A stretch of DNA of 47,933 bases from Cytophagales bacterium. GTDB lineage: Bacteria > Bacteroidota > Bacteroidia > Cytophagales > CCMP332. The notes beneath the pieces are model-generated. The model was given only the letters and a program-made list of their open reading frames with translations. It was not told where the DNA came from and did not search any database. How positions within the stretch are numbered: position 1 is the stretch's first letter; every line of letters starts with the position of its first letter. The stretch spans positions 1 through 47,933 of the forward strand of contig JANQHS010000172.1 in the NCBI GenBank assembly GCA_028282565.1, written 5' to 3'. Both the position numbers and the translations under genes were made by a program. Below, in pieces: positions 16,635 through 26,969 of this stretch.

Positions 16635-19600
16635 TTAACCCGCTAAACTAAATCTTACCTGCACACCAAAAGAGGTATTTGAATTTTTAAAAGAGGTGGA
16701 GATTTTGGGAGTATTGACATTTCTTTCAAAATAGGCCTGAAGGGATAATCTCTGGTTGACCACATACTCTATGGTAGGCCTAAGCTGTATCGTATTGCTT
16801 CCTCCTGTAACAACTCCATTTTCTTCCAAAGCTCTTTGCAATGTCTCTGTATCCCTGAATGTCAGTTGAACCCTCATGGTCACATCGTTCTGCAAAACAA
16901 CGGGTCTTCCCTGAACACGAAACGGGAGTTTCATTCCTGCCCTGGTATATCCAAAATTGATCACAATATCCTGGTTCTTGATCTCCGTTACCTGGGCATT
17001 GTCAATATTCAATGTGGCATTTCTGCTCGTTCGATATTCTATACCCCCGGACATCTTTGATTTGGTCCGGAAATCCACACCGATCAGAGGACTGAACTGC
17101 TCGGCAAGCGAGGCTGCCGATATATTATAGACCGGAATATAGTAAGAGGTATCGTCTACACTCCTTTTAATGGAAGGCCAAGGATAATTATCCTGAAAAT
17201 CCAGCCAATTGATGTCCGAATTGATGTAATCAATGGAGGTTACCATGTTGGCGATCTGGTATTTCGCGCTATAGGCATGCTTGATATTCACAGAGGTAAA
17301 CTTCTTTCTGATCGCCGGTATATTGGACAATCCGGAGAAATCGATCCGCCAGTTTGGCAATGGGATGGTAGGAAATGGCAATGGTTCCACTGAATTAATA
17401 TCTCTGTCTAGGTAGGCATTCATAAATGCGGGCAAGAGCACATCCTGCGAATTGAGTTGATATCCTGCCCCGTTCGGATTCAATTGATTTAAGCGGTCAA
17501 GCATGGGTTCCCGGTTGTTTTCAAAGGTCTGAAAGACCTCTGTCACATTGGTACGGCCCGGAACAAGACTGCTAAACGAGGTGCCGATCGCGATCACCGT
17601 GATGGAGTATGAACCGGTTCTGTTGGGCTGCAAGCCTACTCCGTCGCTAAATCCCGGCTGCACATAGCCTCCGGTGGCGGTATCTAAACCTCCCAGATTG
17701 TACCGATATAATTCTGTATAATTATCGGTTCTGGATCGATCCGCATCAAACTGGATCCTGAAACTTCTGACCGGCTCCGCAGTCAGCCTGAACGAAAATG
17801 CTTCTGTCTGTGATCTCGAGAATTGGTTGAAGAAGTTTTGATCACGGGTCAGCCATCCATTTTCCGCCGCCCTCTGTCGAATTCCCGGATCCTGACTTCC
17901 CAGAATAAAATCCATTCCCGGAGCATAAAAGGAAGTAATTCCACTTATGTCGTCGGTATACTCGCGTTGAAATCCGAGTATATCGACGGATGGCATATAA
18001 CCCGGCAGGAATGTACCCCGTCTAATAGAATAATTCACATTGGCAGATTTAACCATCATGAGCAACTTCAACACGGCTTTCAGTCCTTTGAATTCGGGCG
18101 GAGGTTTCTTTTGGGTGGTATCGTTCTTGTTTCTCCTGTTGTTATCGGTAGGTTTTCGTCTGGTTCGCCTTGGACTTTCAACCTTCTTCAGAAATCCGCT
18201 TTTGTGGTAAAGTTTTCGGAAATCAACCTTGCCATTCAGAGAGACGTTCTGATTGTTCTGGATGCTATTTCCAAGATTGGCCACTTCCCTTGAAGCTGCA
18301 CGCCAAGAGTATGTGACATTGTAATTCAGGTCCGCACTGGTCCAATCCAGAAGAGGGATCTTATCCAATGGCAGCGCGTAATTAGCGGCTACTGTCTGAT
18401 CAAAATTGACGGTTCTGCCCAGATTTCTAATTTCAGACAGCACAACATCCCTGTAGGCCCCCGGATTGGGCTCTCCTTCCGGTTCATCGATCATCGCACG
18501 CACATTGGCATTGTAATTCAGGGAAATGCTTTTTGTCAGATTCCATCGTACCGCATATGTTCTGTTGAAATTGAAAAACTTCTGATAAAGGATGGGCATA
18601 TTCGTGGTCTCGAGGTTTTCATTTCTGTTCTGAGTCTTGGTGTAATCCCTGTTCAGATCCCATCTCACGGTGTAAGAGCTGGGAACAGGTGTAAGATTGA
18701 CGTCCTTGATCAGCTTGAGCCAATTGTTCTTGAGGGCCCCTGAATTCTTGAAAGGCTCAATGCTCAGAGGCTTTGCAGAGAAATTGTACCCCACACCAAA
18801 ATTGTGGTTGGTTTTGAGATAGGTGGCTACTGTTGAACTGGATCGTTTTGTCTCCGAAAATCCTGCAGACAATGAAAAGTTCTCCACATCATAGATACGC
18901 GATTTCGCCTTGGGGTTTGTTTTTGTTTTAGACACATTGGAAAATCGGAAACTCTTCACCTCACTGCGGGTGGAGACCTTTTTATCGTACTCTTCAGCCG
19001 CTTCTTTTCCGGAGGTCGCTTCTATCACCTCGAGCTTGTCCTTTAATCTTACATCAGGATCCAGTGGGTCAAATTTGGGCTGGATCTTAGTATTCTCATA
19101 CCTGACAAAGAATGGGATTTTCACCCCGGCTTTCTCCCCGACGAATTTCTCCAGATTCATGTTTGACTGAATGTCATATTGCCTTTCAATCTGCCTGGAG
19201 CGATCCGATATCTTATCGGATATTTGTCCAAAACCTTCGGTGACATATTTCCCCGAAGCAGATAGAGTAGCAAAATCTGCAAGCTTGGAATTCAACCTTG
19301 CCGTAGCTGCCCAACCCGCGTTTTTGATAAACTCAGCCACCCTCAATTCATTGAACCACACATAGGCTGACTTGGTCTCCTGCCTTGCTTCCCCCTCATT
19401 AAAGAGGTTCCTTACACCCATCATGACCACCAGGACATCACTCATATCGGGCCTTCCTACCACGCGTATCTTATACTTTCCGCTTTGGTATTCAAAGCTG
19501 TTGGAATCTCGATAAGGGTCACCGTCAAATTGGGCATAGAACTCCGCCCTACGCGTTTTTGCATTAGCCAGCTCACGAAGGTCAACATCAAAGTTGTTCT

Positions 19601-22600
19601 GTTCGGGCCATACATTTTCCGGAGTATACTGGACATCAAGACCCATTGGCGTCATTTTCAACGGAATCTCAACCTCATAATAATTCTGATCGAAGTCCGT
19701 GCCAATACGAATAAATGCGGAGATATCCCCATCTTCGGTAAGACCGGTGGGATCATGGGCGTGGACGTACATTCTTAACTTCTTATAGTTAAGAAGGTCG
19801 TATACCACATTTTTAAATACGGGCCTCCCCACACCTTGTTCAAGGTCCGTGACAAAGACCTGTAATGATTGTTCATTTAACTGCCGACTCACCTGGGATG
19901 TATTATCAAAATCCCTGTTTACACCTGGTGGTAACATATAGGGTACCTTTTCGGCCTTATCCTCAGGCGTTACTGTTCCGTTTTCCTCTATGTTCACCGT
20001 TGATACCACCATCCTTGACTGCACGTCATTGGAAAGTTCAATCCCGTTGTCATTTGCATAGTATTCGTTCTCATCTATCCTCCAAAGCGCCGAGACAAGC
20101 TGAAGATCCACCATTCTCAAAACCACCGGTTGCTCCCAACCTGTCATGAACATCCGCATCCAACGTATTGAATTGAAAGTAAGACCACTGGCCCCTACCT
20201 GTTTTGAAGTTATTCCATTCAATTCCCGAAGTGGAATTCTGAACAGGTACCAGCTGACATTGTCTCCATTTATATTGTTGGTGACCTGATCTACGATGTA
20301 CCCGGAACCCACATTGAGTTGGTCCGGTCTGAGGTCCATCTCATATTGGAAGTACCTGTCCTGAAGATCAACATTGAAGTTCTTATTCAGGTCCTCCTCA
20401 TCAGGAAGAGGGGAGTTTGAAGGCGTAAACTGAGTAGAGTTGGTTTGAGCCGGAGAATTTCCCTCCAATCCATTAAACTGCTTGTAACGTTCAAGAATCG
20501 AAGGATCGGGAACCCGGTATTCATCTTCTAGATAATAGATAAAATCATCGCCACTCGGATCCTGCACGTAATAATTGAAGGCATCAGGTGTGAGGGCGTT
20601 TTCAAGATTGACAAGATATTGCTGATAATCGGGAAAGGATACCTCGGAGGCATTGTTCAGGCCGTCCATACCAATGTCTTGCTGATTTCTGGCTCCGGGA
20701 TCATTGTCGAAAGCACGCGTAATATTTGATATCGTCGGAATTTCCCCCCAATCGGATGTTTGCGTGGTGCCAACCGGGGGGAGTCCATTTTCAAAAGAGT
20801 ATAACCCGTCGTTAAGCACGTCTTCTGAGATATCCCCAAGGTTAAAGAAAAGTTTTCCCCCGGTGGTGTTATTGGTTCCTTCTTGTCCATTTGTACCCGT
20901 CGCAACCCTTCCGTTCTCACCGGGAATAAATGGATCCATCAACCAGAACTCAAGGTATTGAATGTTTGCTGCGTCGAAGTTATTGTTGAAAGTAATCGCT
21001 CTTGTCATACCTCCCCAGTTCTCTTTGGCTTCATCGGGGAGGAATTTTCCGGTAGCGGGATCCAACTCATCCGTATTTGGATTGTAATTGTAGGGCCCCC
21101 TTTCATCAGGATAAAAGGCGACATCCAGGGTTTGTTCGTTGAAGTTTACCGCTTGGCCCTGACGACCCGGAAACACCTCATTAAAAGCTACAGCCCGCAC
21201 ATAGTGATTCTCGAGCTGCTCATCGGAAATGTTATCCGGCTTACCACCTCCATCGCTTCGATAGAATACATTGTCGATCGTATACCATGCCATTCGTGCG
21301 CGTCTGAACCCAGCTTCCCGATCCGGTTGATTGTATCCGGGGATCTCAAGAGGCGTTGAGGCAATCCTCCAGGACACCGGGACAGCAGTGAAATCGTAAG
21401 GGATCTCGGCCCCTTCAAAGTCGTCAATGAAACTGTTTCCCCCATCGCCAAGTCTCTGGTGAGAACCCGGAAACAAAGCGGCTGCTTCGGCGTTCAAATC
21501 CACAGTGGAGGGAACCTTTGTAGAAAGCAGAGGAACCTTATCTATGATCTTGGTGATCAGCTGAGACTCCTTACTTACGCTGTAATCAACACCGACCATG
21601 GTATTCTTGGTCGGCTCATCCCCAACACTTACACGGGTAATGATCGGCCGTTCATTCAACTGCATCACGGTTGCACCGAGGTTCATATCCCGATTAAGCT
21701 TATAGTCGAACCGGCCACCAAACAGCGATCTGGACTGGAAATTGAAAAGATCGGCCTTCTCATACTGGATACGTAGATCACTACCGGAATTCAAGACCCC
21801 ATCATTGGTGATCAGGACACGTCCTAGATTGTAGTCAACCGTGTAATCCTGACCTTCAACCAAAGCCGAGGACCCTGCAAAGACCCTTACCGACCCGGGA
21901 GATATATTGAACCCCGGAAGGTTGATCTCCGAACCGGCTTCTCCCTGGTAGGCCCCTACCAGACGGAATTTATTTTTATCTGCATCGAGTCTTGCTATGG
22001 CCCGAGGCCCTGTATAAAGTGTATCAAAAACATACTTATTGATAAGCGCTCCTTCATTATTCGGGTCAAAGAAGCTTTCCAGGTGGGAACCGAATGGTTC
22101 CAGAACAGGGAAGATGATCCTTCCTCGACGTGCATCGATCAAAATAGGCTCAAAAGTCTCGTTGGTAGATTGGTCAACAAAATCCCAATTACCATCGGAG
22201 CCGGGATCACCGTTGGGATTCAAGTTATCAGCGCCCATCAATTGCACCAACGGAACATCCTTGGTTCTCTGTCCTTCATGAAGACTGGGGTTATCAATAC
22301 CGGTCTGATCATCCCGGTAGATGATCTGCAGTTGGAAGTTGGTTCTTGAGATCTGGCTTGCTCCCATGGCATAGATGTTCTTCATCATCAGATCCCAGGT
22401 AGGGTTATCAAGCAAGGGACTCGAAGCGGGTCGCAGCAACTTCAGATACATGTTTTCCGAGTTCTGGATGTTGGGATCCTGTAGCTCCCCTACGCGGTAG
22501 GCCACCCCGTTTACCACATATTCATAGGCTACCGCAATGACCACATCCTGCTGAAAACTTTGGTTGATCGACACATAGCCCAGCTTGGGATGAAAGCTAT

Positions 22601-24056
22601 ACTCTGAAGGAGAAAGTCTCCTGGCCCCTTTCAGGAATTCATAATCTACACCAACCTCAAGATTGTAGGTTCCCTCCATGTATTCCACCGTGGCCGTTGA
22701 AACATCCCTTGCCAGGGGATCATTGTTCATGGTGTTGTAGAGTGTATTGGCACCATTGTCGGCAGGACTGGAGGGCGGGCGCTGAAATGCCGCCTGACCC
22801 CAGGCAGGATTATCCTGGATCAGGGTTTTGTCAGGATCGGCTTCACCGAGGTCAGTGAAGGAAATAATGTTTCTCTGGTTCTGGGTCTGCTGCTGACGGT
22901 TGGTGATATAAACATCGACTCTTGTGATCTGGACTCCTGAGTTAATGTTGGGGATCTGTTGCAGCCATTGCTCATAATTATCTCTGAAGTACTGAGCGAG
23001 AAAAAAGTGTCGATCCTCCTCATAATCAGATATAGGAACATCAAAATTGGTGTTTTGAGAACCACCGGAAGAAACCGTAACGGATTCCGTTTTTCCCCTC
23101 TGCTGGCTGAATACGGCAGTCACGTCCAGCTTTCCAAACTTGAGCTTGGTTTTTACCCCCATGAGGTTTTGAGAACCCTGGATCAGGGTACTCGGTGGAT
23201 TAAAGGCAATATTCCCCGCCTCGATATCCTGTATGATGTCTTCCTCAAAACCCTGGTAATCAAGCTTCACCCTGTTCTCAAAATCAAAACTGGATTTGGT
23301 ATCCCAATTGGCGGTCAGTTTTAGTTTTTCCCCAACTTTTCCAATGACGTTCATCGAGATCTGCTGATCAAATTCAAAGCCTCCATTTCGCTGTTGGGTA
23401 ATTGGAATTGCTGGATTCTGTACCCTTTGCCACCTCGCCCCGAAATTGAGAGTTACAAAGCCGTTGGGCCTGATGTCAACAAAGTTTCCACCAAAGATCC
23501 TGTCGAATGCCGGGTGCAGGTGAATTATGGGGATCAATCCTCTTTCGCCTCCCAATGGATCTGTTTCATCGGCGTTACCGGAAATCTGCCTGAAGTAGTC
23601 CTGCTCAAGCTGAGCATTTCTGATCCTGCTGAACTCCTCATAGGTTAAAATCGTGGGAGGACGAAAATCATCCTCCCCGATTTGTTCATAGATCGTGTAA
23701 TACTTAAGGCTATCGTCCATTTCGACACTCCTGGAGATGTTACTGGGTAATCCTAAGTAAAGCGGAGATCTAGACAGACGATCAATTAAAGGACTTCCAT
23801 GGATGTCTTGCATGCCGTAAACCGGTTCACGGCTTTTTTCGTAGGAAGTGGGACCGGTGGGTTCCGGTTCTGGTGGAGGTGGAGGTGGTGCATTCAGAGA
23901 ATCACCCGGAACGGTGGAATCGCCGGAAAGCGAATCTTCGAGGAAAAAGTCGGGAGAATGGCCGGGGTAAACCGCTCCAGCCGGGAATACGGCACACAGC
24001 CCAATTCCCGCCACAAACAACAGTAGCAGCAGTTTTCTTTTCTTCAAAAAACTCAA
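16635..24056 (-). CDS. sprA: Type IX secretion outer-membrane translocon SprA (Sov)
   Basis: Very large outer-membrane beta-barrel pore of the type IX secretion system, also needed for gliding in relatives. It has 2473 residues; known SprA/Sov proteins are about 2300-2500. The signal peptide (KKRKLLLLLFVAGIGLCAVFPAGA) is followed by a Pro-rich segment, then SprA-typical stretches such as NFVDIRPNGFVTLNFGARWQRVQNPAIP, VGEKLKLTANWDTKSSFDFENRVKL and GFEEDIIQDIEAGNIAFNPPSTLIQGSQNLMGVKTKLKFGKL. The C-terminus ends in short beta strands (VRFSLAG). No ATG occurs at the N-terminus: TTG 24056 (7 bp after the ruvA stop) or TTG 24047, which would start MKKRKLLLLLF, are the options. No porV or plug gene adjoins it. 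Strong identification. Confidence 0.95.
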   Translation of the reverse strand: MSFLKKRKLLLLLFVAGIGLCAVFPAGAVYPGHSPDFFLEDSLSGDSTVPGDSLNAPPPPPPEPEPTGPTSYEKSREPVYGMQDIHGSPLIDRLSRSPLYLGLPSNISRSVEMDDSLKYYTIYEQIGEDDFRPPTILTYEEFSRIRNAQLEQDYFRQISGNADETDPLGGERGLIPIIHLHPAFDRIFGGNFVDIRPNGFVTLNFGARWQRVQNPAIPITQQRNGGFEFDQQISMNVIGKVGEKLKLTANWDTKSSFDFENRVKLDYQGFEEDIIQDIEAGNIAFNPPSTLIQGSQNLMGVKTKLKFGKLDVTAVFSQQRGKTESVTVSSGGSQNTNFDVPISDYEEDRHFFLAQYFRDNYEQWLQQIPNINSGVQITRVDVYITNRQQQTQNQRNIISFTDLGEADPDKTLIQDNPAWGQAAFQRPPSSPADNGANTLYNTMNNDPLARDVSTATVEYMEGTYNLEVGVDYEFLKGARRLSPSEYSFHPKLGYVSINQSFQQDVVIAVAYEYVVNGVAYRVGELQDPNIQNSENMYLKLLRPASSPLLDNPTWDLMMKNIYAMGASQISRTNFQLQIIYRDDQTGIDNPSLHEGQRTKDVPLVQLMGADNLNPNGDPGSDGNWDFVDQSTNETFEPILIDARRGRIIFPVLEPFGSHLESFFDPNNEGALINKYVFDTLYTGPRAIARLDADKNKFRLVGAYQGEAGSEINLPGFNISPGSVRVFAGSSALVEGQDYTVDYNLGRVLITNDGVLNSGSDLRIQYEKADLFNFQSRSLFGGRFDYKLNRDMNLGATVMQLNERPIITRVSVGDEPTKNTMVGVDYSVSKESQLITKIIDKVPLLSTKVPSTVDLNAEAAALFPGSHQRLGDGGNSFIDDFEGAEIPYDFTAVPVSWRIASTPLEIPGYNQPDREAGFRRARMAWYTIDNVFYRSDGGGKPDNISDEQLENHYVRAVAFNEVFPGRQGQAVNFNEQTLDVAFYPDERGPYNYNPNTDELDPATGKFLPDEAKENWGGMTRAITFNNNFDAANIQYLEFWLMDPFIPGENGRVATGTNGQEGTNNTTGGKLFFNLGDISEDVLNDGLYSFENGLPPVGTTQTSDWGEIPTISNITRAFDNDPGARNQQDIGMDGLNNASEVSFPDYQQYLVNLENALTPDAFNYYVQDPSGDDFIYYLEDEYRVPDPSILERYKQFNGLEGNSPAQTNSTQFTPSNSPLPDEEDLNKNFNVDLQDRYFQYEMDLRPDQLNVGSGYIVDQVTNNINGDNVSWYLFRIPLRELNGITSKQVGASGLTFNSIRWMRMFMTGWEQPVVLRMVDLQLVSALWRIDENEYYANDNGIELSNDVQSRMVVSTVNIEENGTVTPEDKAEKVPYMLPPGVNRDFDNTSQVSRQLNEQSLQVFVTDLEQGVGRPVFKNVVYDLLNYKKLRMYVHAHDPTGLTEDGDISAFIRIGTDFDQNYYEVEIPLKMTPMGLDVQYTPENVWPEQNNFDVDLRELANAKTRRAEFYAQFDGDPYRDSNSFEYQSGKYKIRVVGRPDMSDVLVVMMGVRNLFNEGEARQETKSAYVWFNELRVAEFIKNAGWAATARLNSKLADFATLSASGKYVTEGFGQISDKISDRSRQIERQYDIQSNMNLEKFVGEKAGVKIPFFVRYENTKIQPKFDPLDPDVRLKDKLEVIEATSGKEAAEEYDKKVSTRSEVKSFRFSNVSKTKTNPKAKSRIYDVENFSLSAGFSETKRSSSTVATYLKTNHNFGVGYNFSAKPLSIEPFKNSGALKNNWLKLIKDVNLTPVPSSYTVRWDLNRDYTKTQNRNENLETTNMPILYQKFFNFNRTYAVRWNLTKSISLNYNANVRAMIDEPEGEPNPGAYRDVVLSEIRNLGRTVNFDQTVAANYALPLDKIPLLDWTSADLNYNVTYSWRAASREVANLGNSIQNNQNVSLNGKVDFRKLYHKSGFLKKVESPRRTRRKPTDNNRRNKNDTTQKKPPPEFKGLKAVLKLLMMVKSANVNYSIRRGTFLPGYMPSVDILGFQREYTDDISGITSFYAPGMDFILGSQDPGIRQRAAENGWLTRDQNFFNQFSRSQTEAFSFRLTAEPVRSFRIQFDADRSRTDNYTELYRYNLGGLDTATGGYVQPGFSDGVGLQPNRTGSYSITVIAIGTSFSSLVPGRTNVTEVFQTFENNREPMLDRLNQLNPNGAGYQLNSQDVLLPAFMNAYLDRDINSVEPLPFPTIPLPNWRIDFSGLSNIPAIRKKFTSVNIKHAYSAKYQIANMVTSIDYINSDINWLDFQDNYPWPSIKRSVDDTSYYIPVYNISAASLAEQFSPLIGVDFRTKSKMSGGIEYRTSRNATLNIDNAQVTEIKNQDIVINFGYTRAGMKLPFRVQGRPVVLQNDVTMRVQLTFRDTETLQRALEENGVVTGGSNTIQLRPTIEYVVNQRLSLQAYFERNVNTPKISTSFKNSNTSFGVQVRFSLAG

Positions 24057-24063
24057 ATACCCG

Positions 24064-24654
24064 TCAAGAAGACTTTAATACCCATTTTATGACCTCCTCA
24101 AGGGAGGCTTCCGGCCCCATCTCCAATAAGGCCTGGTGAATACCCTTCTGCGCGGTAGATTTCGCAAAACCAAGGGTAATTAAGGCAGATAACGCTTCAT
24201 CACGTAGGGTATTGTTAAGAATTGAAGGAATATTTTCGTTAGGAGAATCGCCTATGGAACCGAGCTTGTCTCGCAATTCCAAAATGATCCTTTCGGCGGT
24301 TTTTGCGCCTATGCCTTTTACAGATTTTATTCTGGATACATCGCCCTGAGAAATGGCATTGTTCAACTCCTGGGGGGAGAGTGAAGAGAGGATCACAAGT
24401 GCGGTATTTGGCCCAACTCCCGAAATAGAGATCAGGTGCACAAAGGTTTCCTTTTCCTGTTCGGAAAAGAACCCAAACAAGAGGTTGGCATCCTCACGGA
24501 TATGTTGGTAAATGTAAATGGTCACCTCACCCTCATCGGGGAGCGCAGAAAAGGTTTGCAGGCTTATTCGGACTTCATATCCAACACCGTTCACCTCAAC
24601 CCAGATATACCCACCTGTTTTGCGGGCAAGCTCTCCTTTAAGATATCCTATCAT
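24064..24654 (-). CDS. ruvA: Holliday junction DNA helicase subunit RuvA
   Basis: Tetrameric junction-binding subunit of the RuvAB branch-migration complex. It has 196 residues. The N-terminal OB fold (1-62) begins [28 protein letters not shown]. Two helix-hairpin-helix motifs follow ([17 protein letters not shown] near 75-92 and [18 protein letters not shown] near 110-127). The C-terminal domain III (about 150-196) contacts RuvB. The ATG overlaps the maeB stop by 4 bp (ATGA). RuvB is not in the window. Confidence 0.95.
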   Translation of the reverse strand: MIGYLKGELARKTGGYIWVEVNGVGYEVRISLQTFSALPDEGEVTIYIYQHIREDANLLFGFFSEQEKETFVHLISISGVGPNTALVILSSLSPQELNNAISQGDVSRIKSVKGIGAKTAERIILELRDKLGSIGDSPNENIPSILNNTLRDEALSALITLGFAKSTAQKGIHQALLEMGPEASLEEVIKWVLKSS

Positions 24655-26921
24655 TCCCTATTCTCCTTATGTTGGGCATCAACGACTCCAACGGCCACCA
24701 TATTGACTATTTCCCTTACCGAGGAACTTCTTTGAAGGATCTGCACGGGTTTGTTCATCCCCATAAGAATTGGTCCAATTCCTTCCATTCCTCCTATCTC
24801 AGCCAAAAGATTGTAAGCTATATTTCCGGAACCCAGATCCGGAAAGATGAGGGTATTGGCGCCTTTTTCGGCAATCTTCGAAAAAGGATGGAATTTTTGC
24901 TGCAATTCAGCGGAAACCGCTATATGGGCTTGAAACTCCCCATCGATTAGTATGTCCGGGTGGATCTCCCAGGCTTTCTTCAAAGCGGTCTGCATTTTTT
25001 CCGGCACCTCACCTTTGGCAGAACCCAAATTTGAAAAAGACAGCAATGCGATCCTCGGCTCAATACCAAAAGACCTAACCGTTTCAGCAACCAAACCAAT
25101 GATCTGAACCAGTTCTTCGGAGCTTGGCTCCTGATTTATCGTGGTATCCGCCAGAAAAAACAATCCCTTCTGTCCCATGAGGGCATACATTCCTGCCACC
25201 GTACCGATATGAGGATCTGGACCGATGGTCTGAAGGGGCGGAAGTATACATTTCGGGTACTCACGGTTCATTCCGGAGATCATCAGATCGGCATGACCCA
25301 TTTCTACCATGGCTGAAGCAAAGTAGTTTCTCTCCCTCATCAAACGTATTGCCGCGTAGTAGGTCATCCCCTTTCGCTTTCTCTTTTCATAGAGCATTTT
25401 TCCATAGCGCTCCATATCCTGAGGATTTTGGGAAGGGTTGATGATCTTGCACTTGAGGCTGACCCCATGCTCTTTCATTTTTTCCCTGACCAGCTTTTCG
25501 TTTCCAAGAAGAATAGGAATCCCGATACCCTCCTCATGCACCAGCCGCGCTGCCTTCAGTATCCTTGGGTTGTCGGCCTCAGCAAAGACCACCACCTTCG
25601 GAGCTTCCTTGGCCTGATTTATGATCCTCGAAATGAACCTTTGGTCAAGCCCGAGCCTTTTTAGCAACTGCTCTTCGTAGGCATCCCAGTCTGAAATCTT
25701 CTTTTTGGCAACCTTGCTTTTGATCGCCGCTTTTGCAACAGCAGGCGGTATTCTGGTGATCAGCCTTGGATCCAAGGGCTTCGGGATCAGGTATTTGGGT
25801 CCAAATTCAAGGATCTTTTCTCCATATGCCTTTTTCACAATTTCAGGAACCGGCTCCTTGGCAAGTTCTGCGATCGCCTTCACAGCTGCCAATTTCATTT
25901 CCTGATTGATCTGGGTTGATCTTACATCAAGAGCTCCCCTGAAGATAAATGGAAACCCAAGTACATTATTGACCTGATTGGGATGGTCGGATCTTCCCGT
26001 CGCAACCATGGCATCCGGTCTGGTTGCAATTGCCTTGTTGTAGTCTATTTCCGGTGTGGGGTTCGCCAGGGCAAAGATGATGGGGGAATCGGCCATGGAT
26101 TTTACCATAGCGGGCTTAAGAACATTTCCCACTGACAACCCAATAAACACATCTGCTCCAACCAGGGAGTCCTTGAGGGTATGTATGTCCAGGGATGTCG
26201 CAAATCTTCTTTTTGTTTCGTTCAGGTCAGTTCGATCATCCCTAATGCAACCCTTGCTGTCCAAAAGGATCAAGTTCTTATTCCTTGCGCCCATCTCCAG
26301 GATCAGGTTAGCACAGGAAATTGCAGCTGCTCCGGCCCCGTTAATGACTATCCTGACTTCAGACAATTTCTTATCGGCAAGGGTGAGAGCATTGACCAGG
26401 GCAGCGGAGGCGATGATCGCTGTGCCGTGCTGATCATCATGCATGACCGGAATGCTCATCTGCTTTCTGAGCTCTTCCTCAATATAAAAGGCTTCGGGGG
26501 CCTTAATATCCTCCAGGTTTATTCCGCCAAAGGTTGGCTCAAGGGATTTTACAATCTCTACAAACTTCTTGGGATCGGTTTCGTTGATCTCAATATCAAA
26601 AACATCGATCCCGGCGAACCTTTTAAAAAGGACTCCTTTTCCTTCCATTACAGGCTTTGAGGCTGAAGCACCAATGTTTCCCAGACCCAAAACCGCAGTA
26701 CCATTGGAAATCACCCCTACAAGATTTCCTTTAGAGGTATAGTCATAAACCTTTTCGTCAGACTTATGAATTTCCTTGCAGGGTTCGGCAACGCCAGGAG
26801 AGTATGCAAGAGCCAAATCCAATTGGGTGACAAGAGGTTTTGTCGGGGTCACCTCAATCTTCCCGGGCTGTCCCTGGGTATGATAATTCAGGGCATCCTC
26901 TTTTCTGAAATTGATCGGCAT
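24651..26921 (-). CDS. maeB: NADP-dependent malic enzyme with C-terminal phosphotransacetylase-like domain
   Basis: Decarboxylates malate to pyruvate and makes NADPH. It has 756 residues, the usual size for hybrid malic enzymes. The malic domain (about 15-150) holds [34 protein letters not shown] and the metal-site region [12 protein letters not shown]. The NAD(P)-binding domain follows (about 160-400, [17 protein letters not shown]). The PTA-like domain (about 425-756, [15 protein letters not shown] ... [13 protein letters not shown] ... [14 protein letters not shown]) is thought to be regulatory, sensing acetyl-CoA in characterised MaeB. It starts at ATG 26921 behind a good -7 box and is the probable first gene of the sprA-locus transcript. 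Confidence 0.95.
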   Translation of the reverse strand: MPINFRKEDALNYHTQGQPGKIEVTPTKPLVTQLDLALAYSPGVAEPCKEIHKSDEKVYDYTSKGNLVGVISNGTAVLGLGNIGASASKPVMEGKGVLFKRFAGIDVFDIEINETDPKKFVEIVKSLEPTFGGINLEDIKAPEAFYIEEELRKQMSIPVMHDDQHGTAIIASAALVNALTLADKKLSEVRIVINGAGAAAISCANLILEMGARNKNLILLDSKGCIRDDRTDLNETKRRFATSLDIHTLKDSLVGADVFIGLSVGNVLKPAMVKSMADSPIIFALANPTPEIDYNKAIATRPDAMVATGRSDHPNQVNNVLGFPFIFRGALDVRSTQINQEMKLAAVKAIAELAKEPVPEIVKKAYGEKILEFGPKYLIPKPLDPRLITRIPPAVAKAAIKSKVAKKKISDWDAYEEQLLKRLGLDQRFISRIINQAKEAPKVVVFAEADNPRILKAARLVHEEGIGIPILLGNEKLVREKMKEHGVSLKCKIINPSQNPQDMERYGKMLYEKRKRKGMTYYAAIRLMRERNYFASAMVEMGHADLMISGMNREYPKCILPPLQTIGPDPHIGTVAGMYALMGQKGLFFLADTTINQEPSSEELVQIIGLVAETVRSFGIEPRIALLSFSNLGSAKGEVPEKMQTALKKAWEIHPDILIDGEFQAHIAVSAELQQKFHPFSKIAEKGANTLIFPDLGSGNIAYNLLAEIGGMEGIGPILMGMNKPVQILQRSSSVREIVNMVAVGVVDAQHKENRE

Positions 26922-26941
26922 TGGGTATTAAATTTCTAAGG

Positions 26942-26949
26942 CAAATCTA
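26942..26949 (-). promoter_or_regulatory. Putative -7 box (TAGATTTG) for maeB and the sprA locus
   Basis: Minus-strand TAnnTTTG match predicting a start near 26937 and a leader of about 16 nt. It suggests that maeB-ruvA-sprA-gcvH-vanZ-tonB is a unit separate from the upstream DUF4837 gene, 48 bp away. A 6-bp inverted repeat (AAGGCA/TGCCTT, 26938-26956) surrounds it. Confidence 0.4.
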
Positions 26950-26969
26950 CTGCCTTTTTCGCATCAGAC

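Noticed and set aside
26938-26956. Inverted repeat AAGGCA/TGCCTT as a terminator between DUF4837 and maeB
   Set aside because: Only 6 bp, and the T-run is on the plus strand where no gene ends; the maeB -7 box lies inside it, so at most it is an operator.
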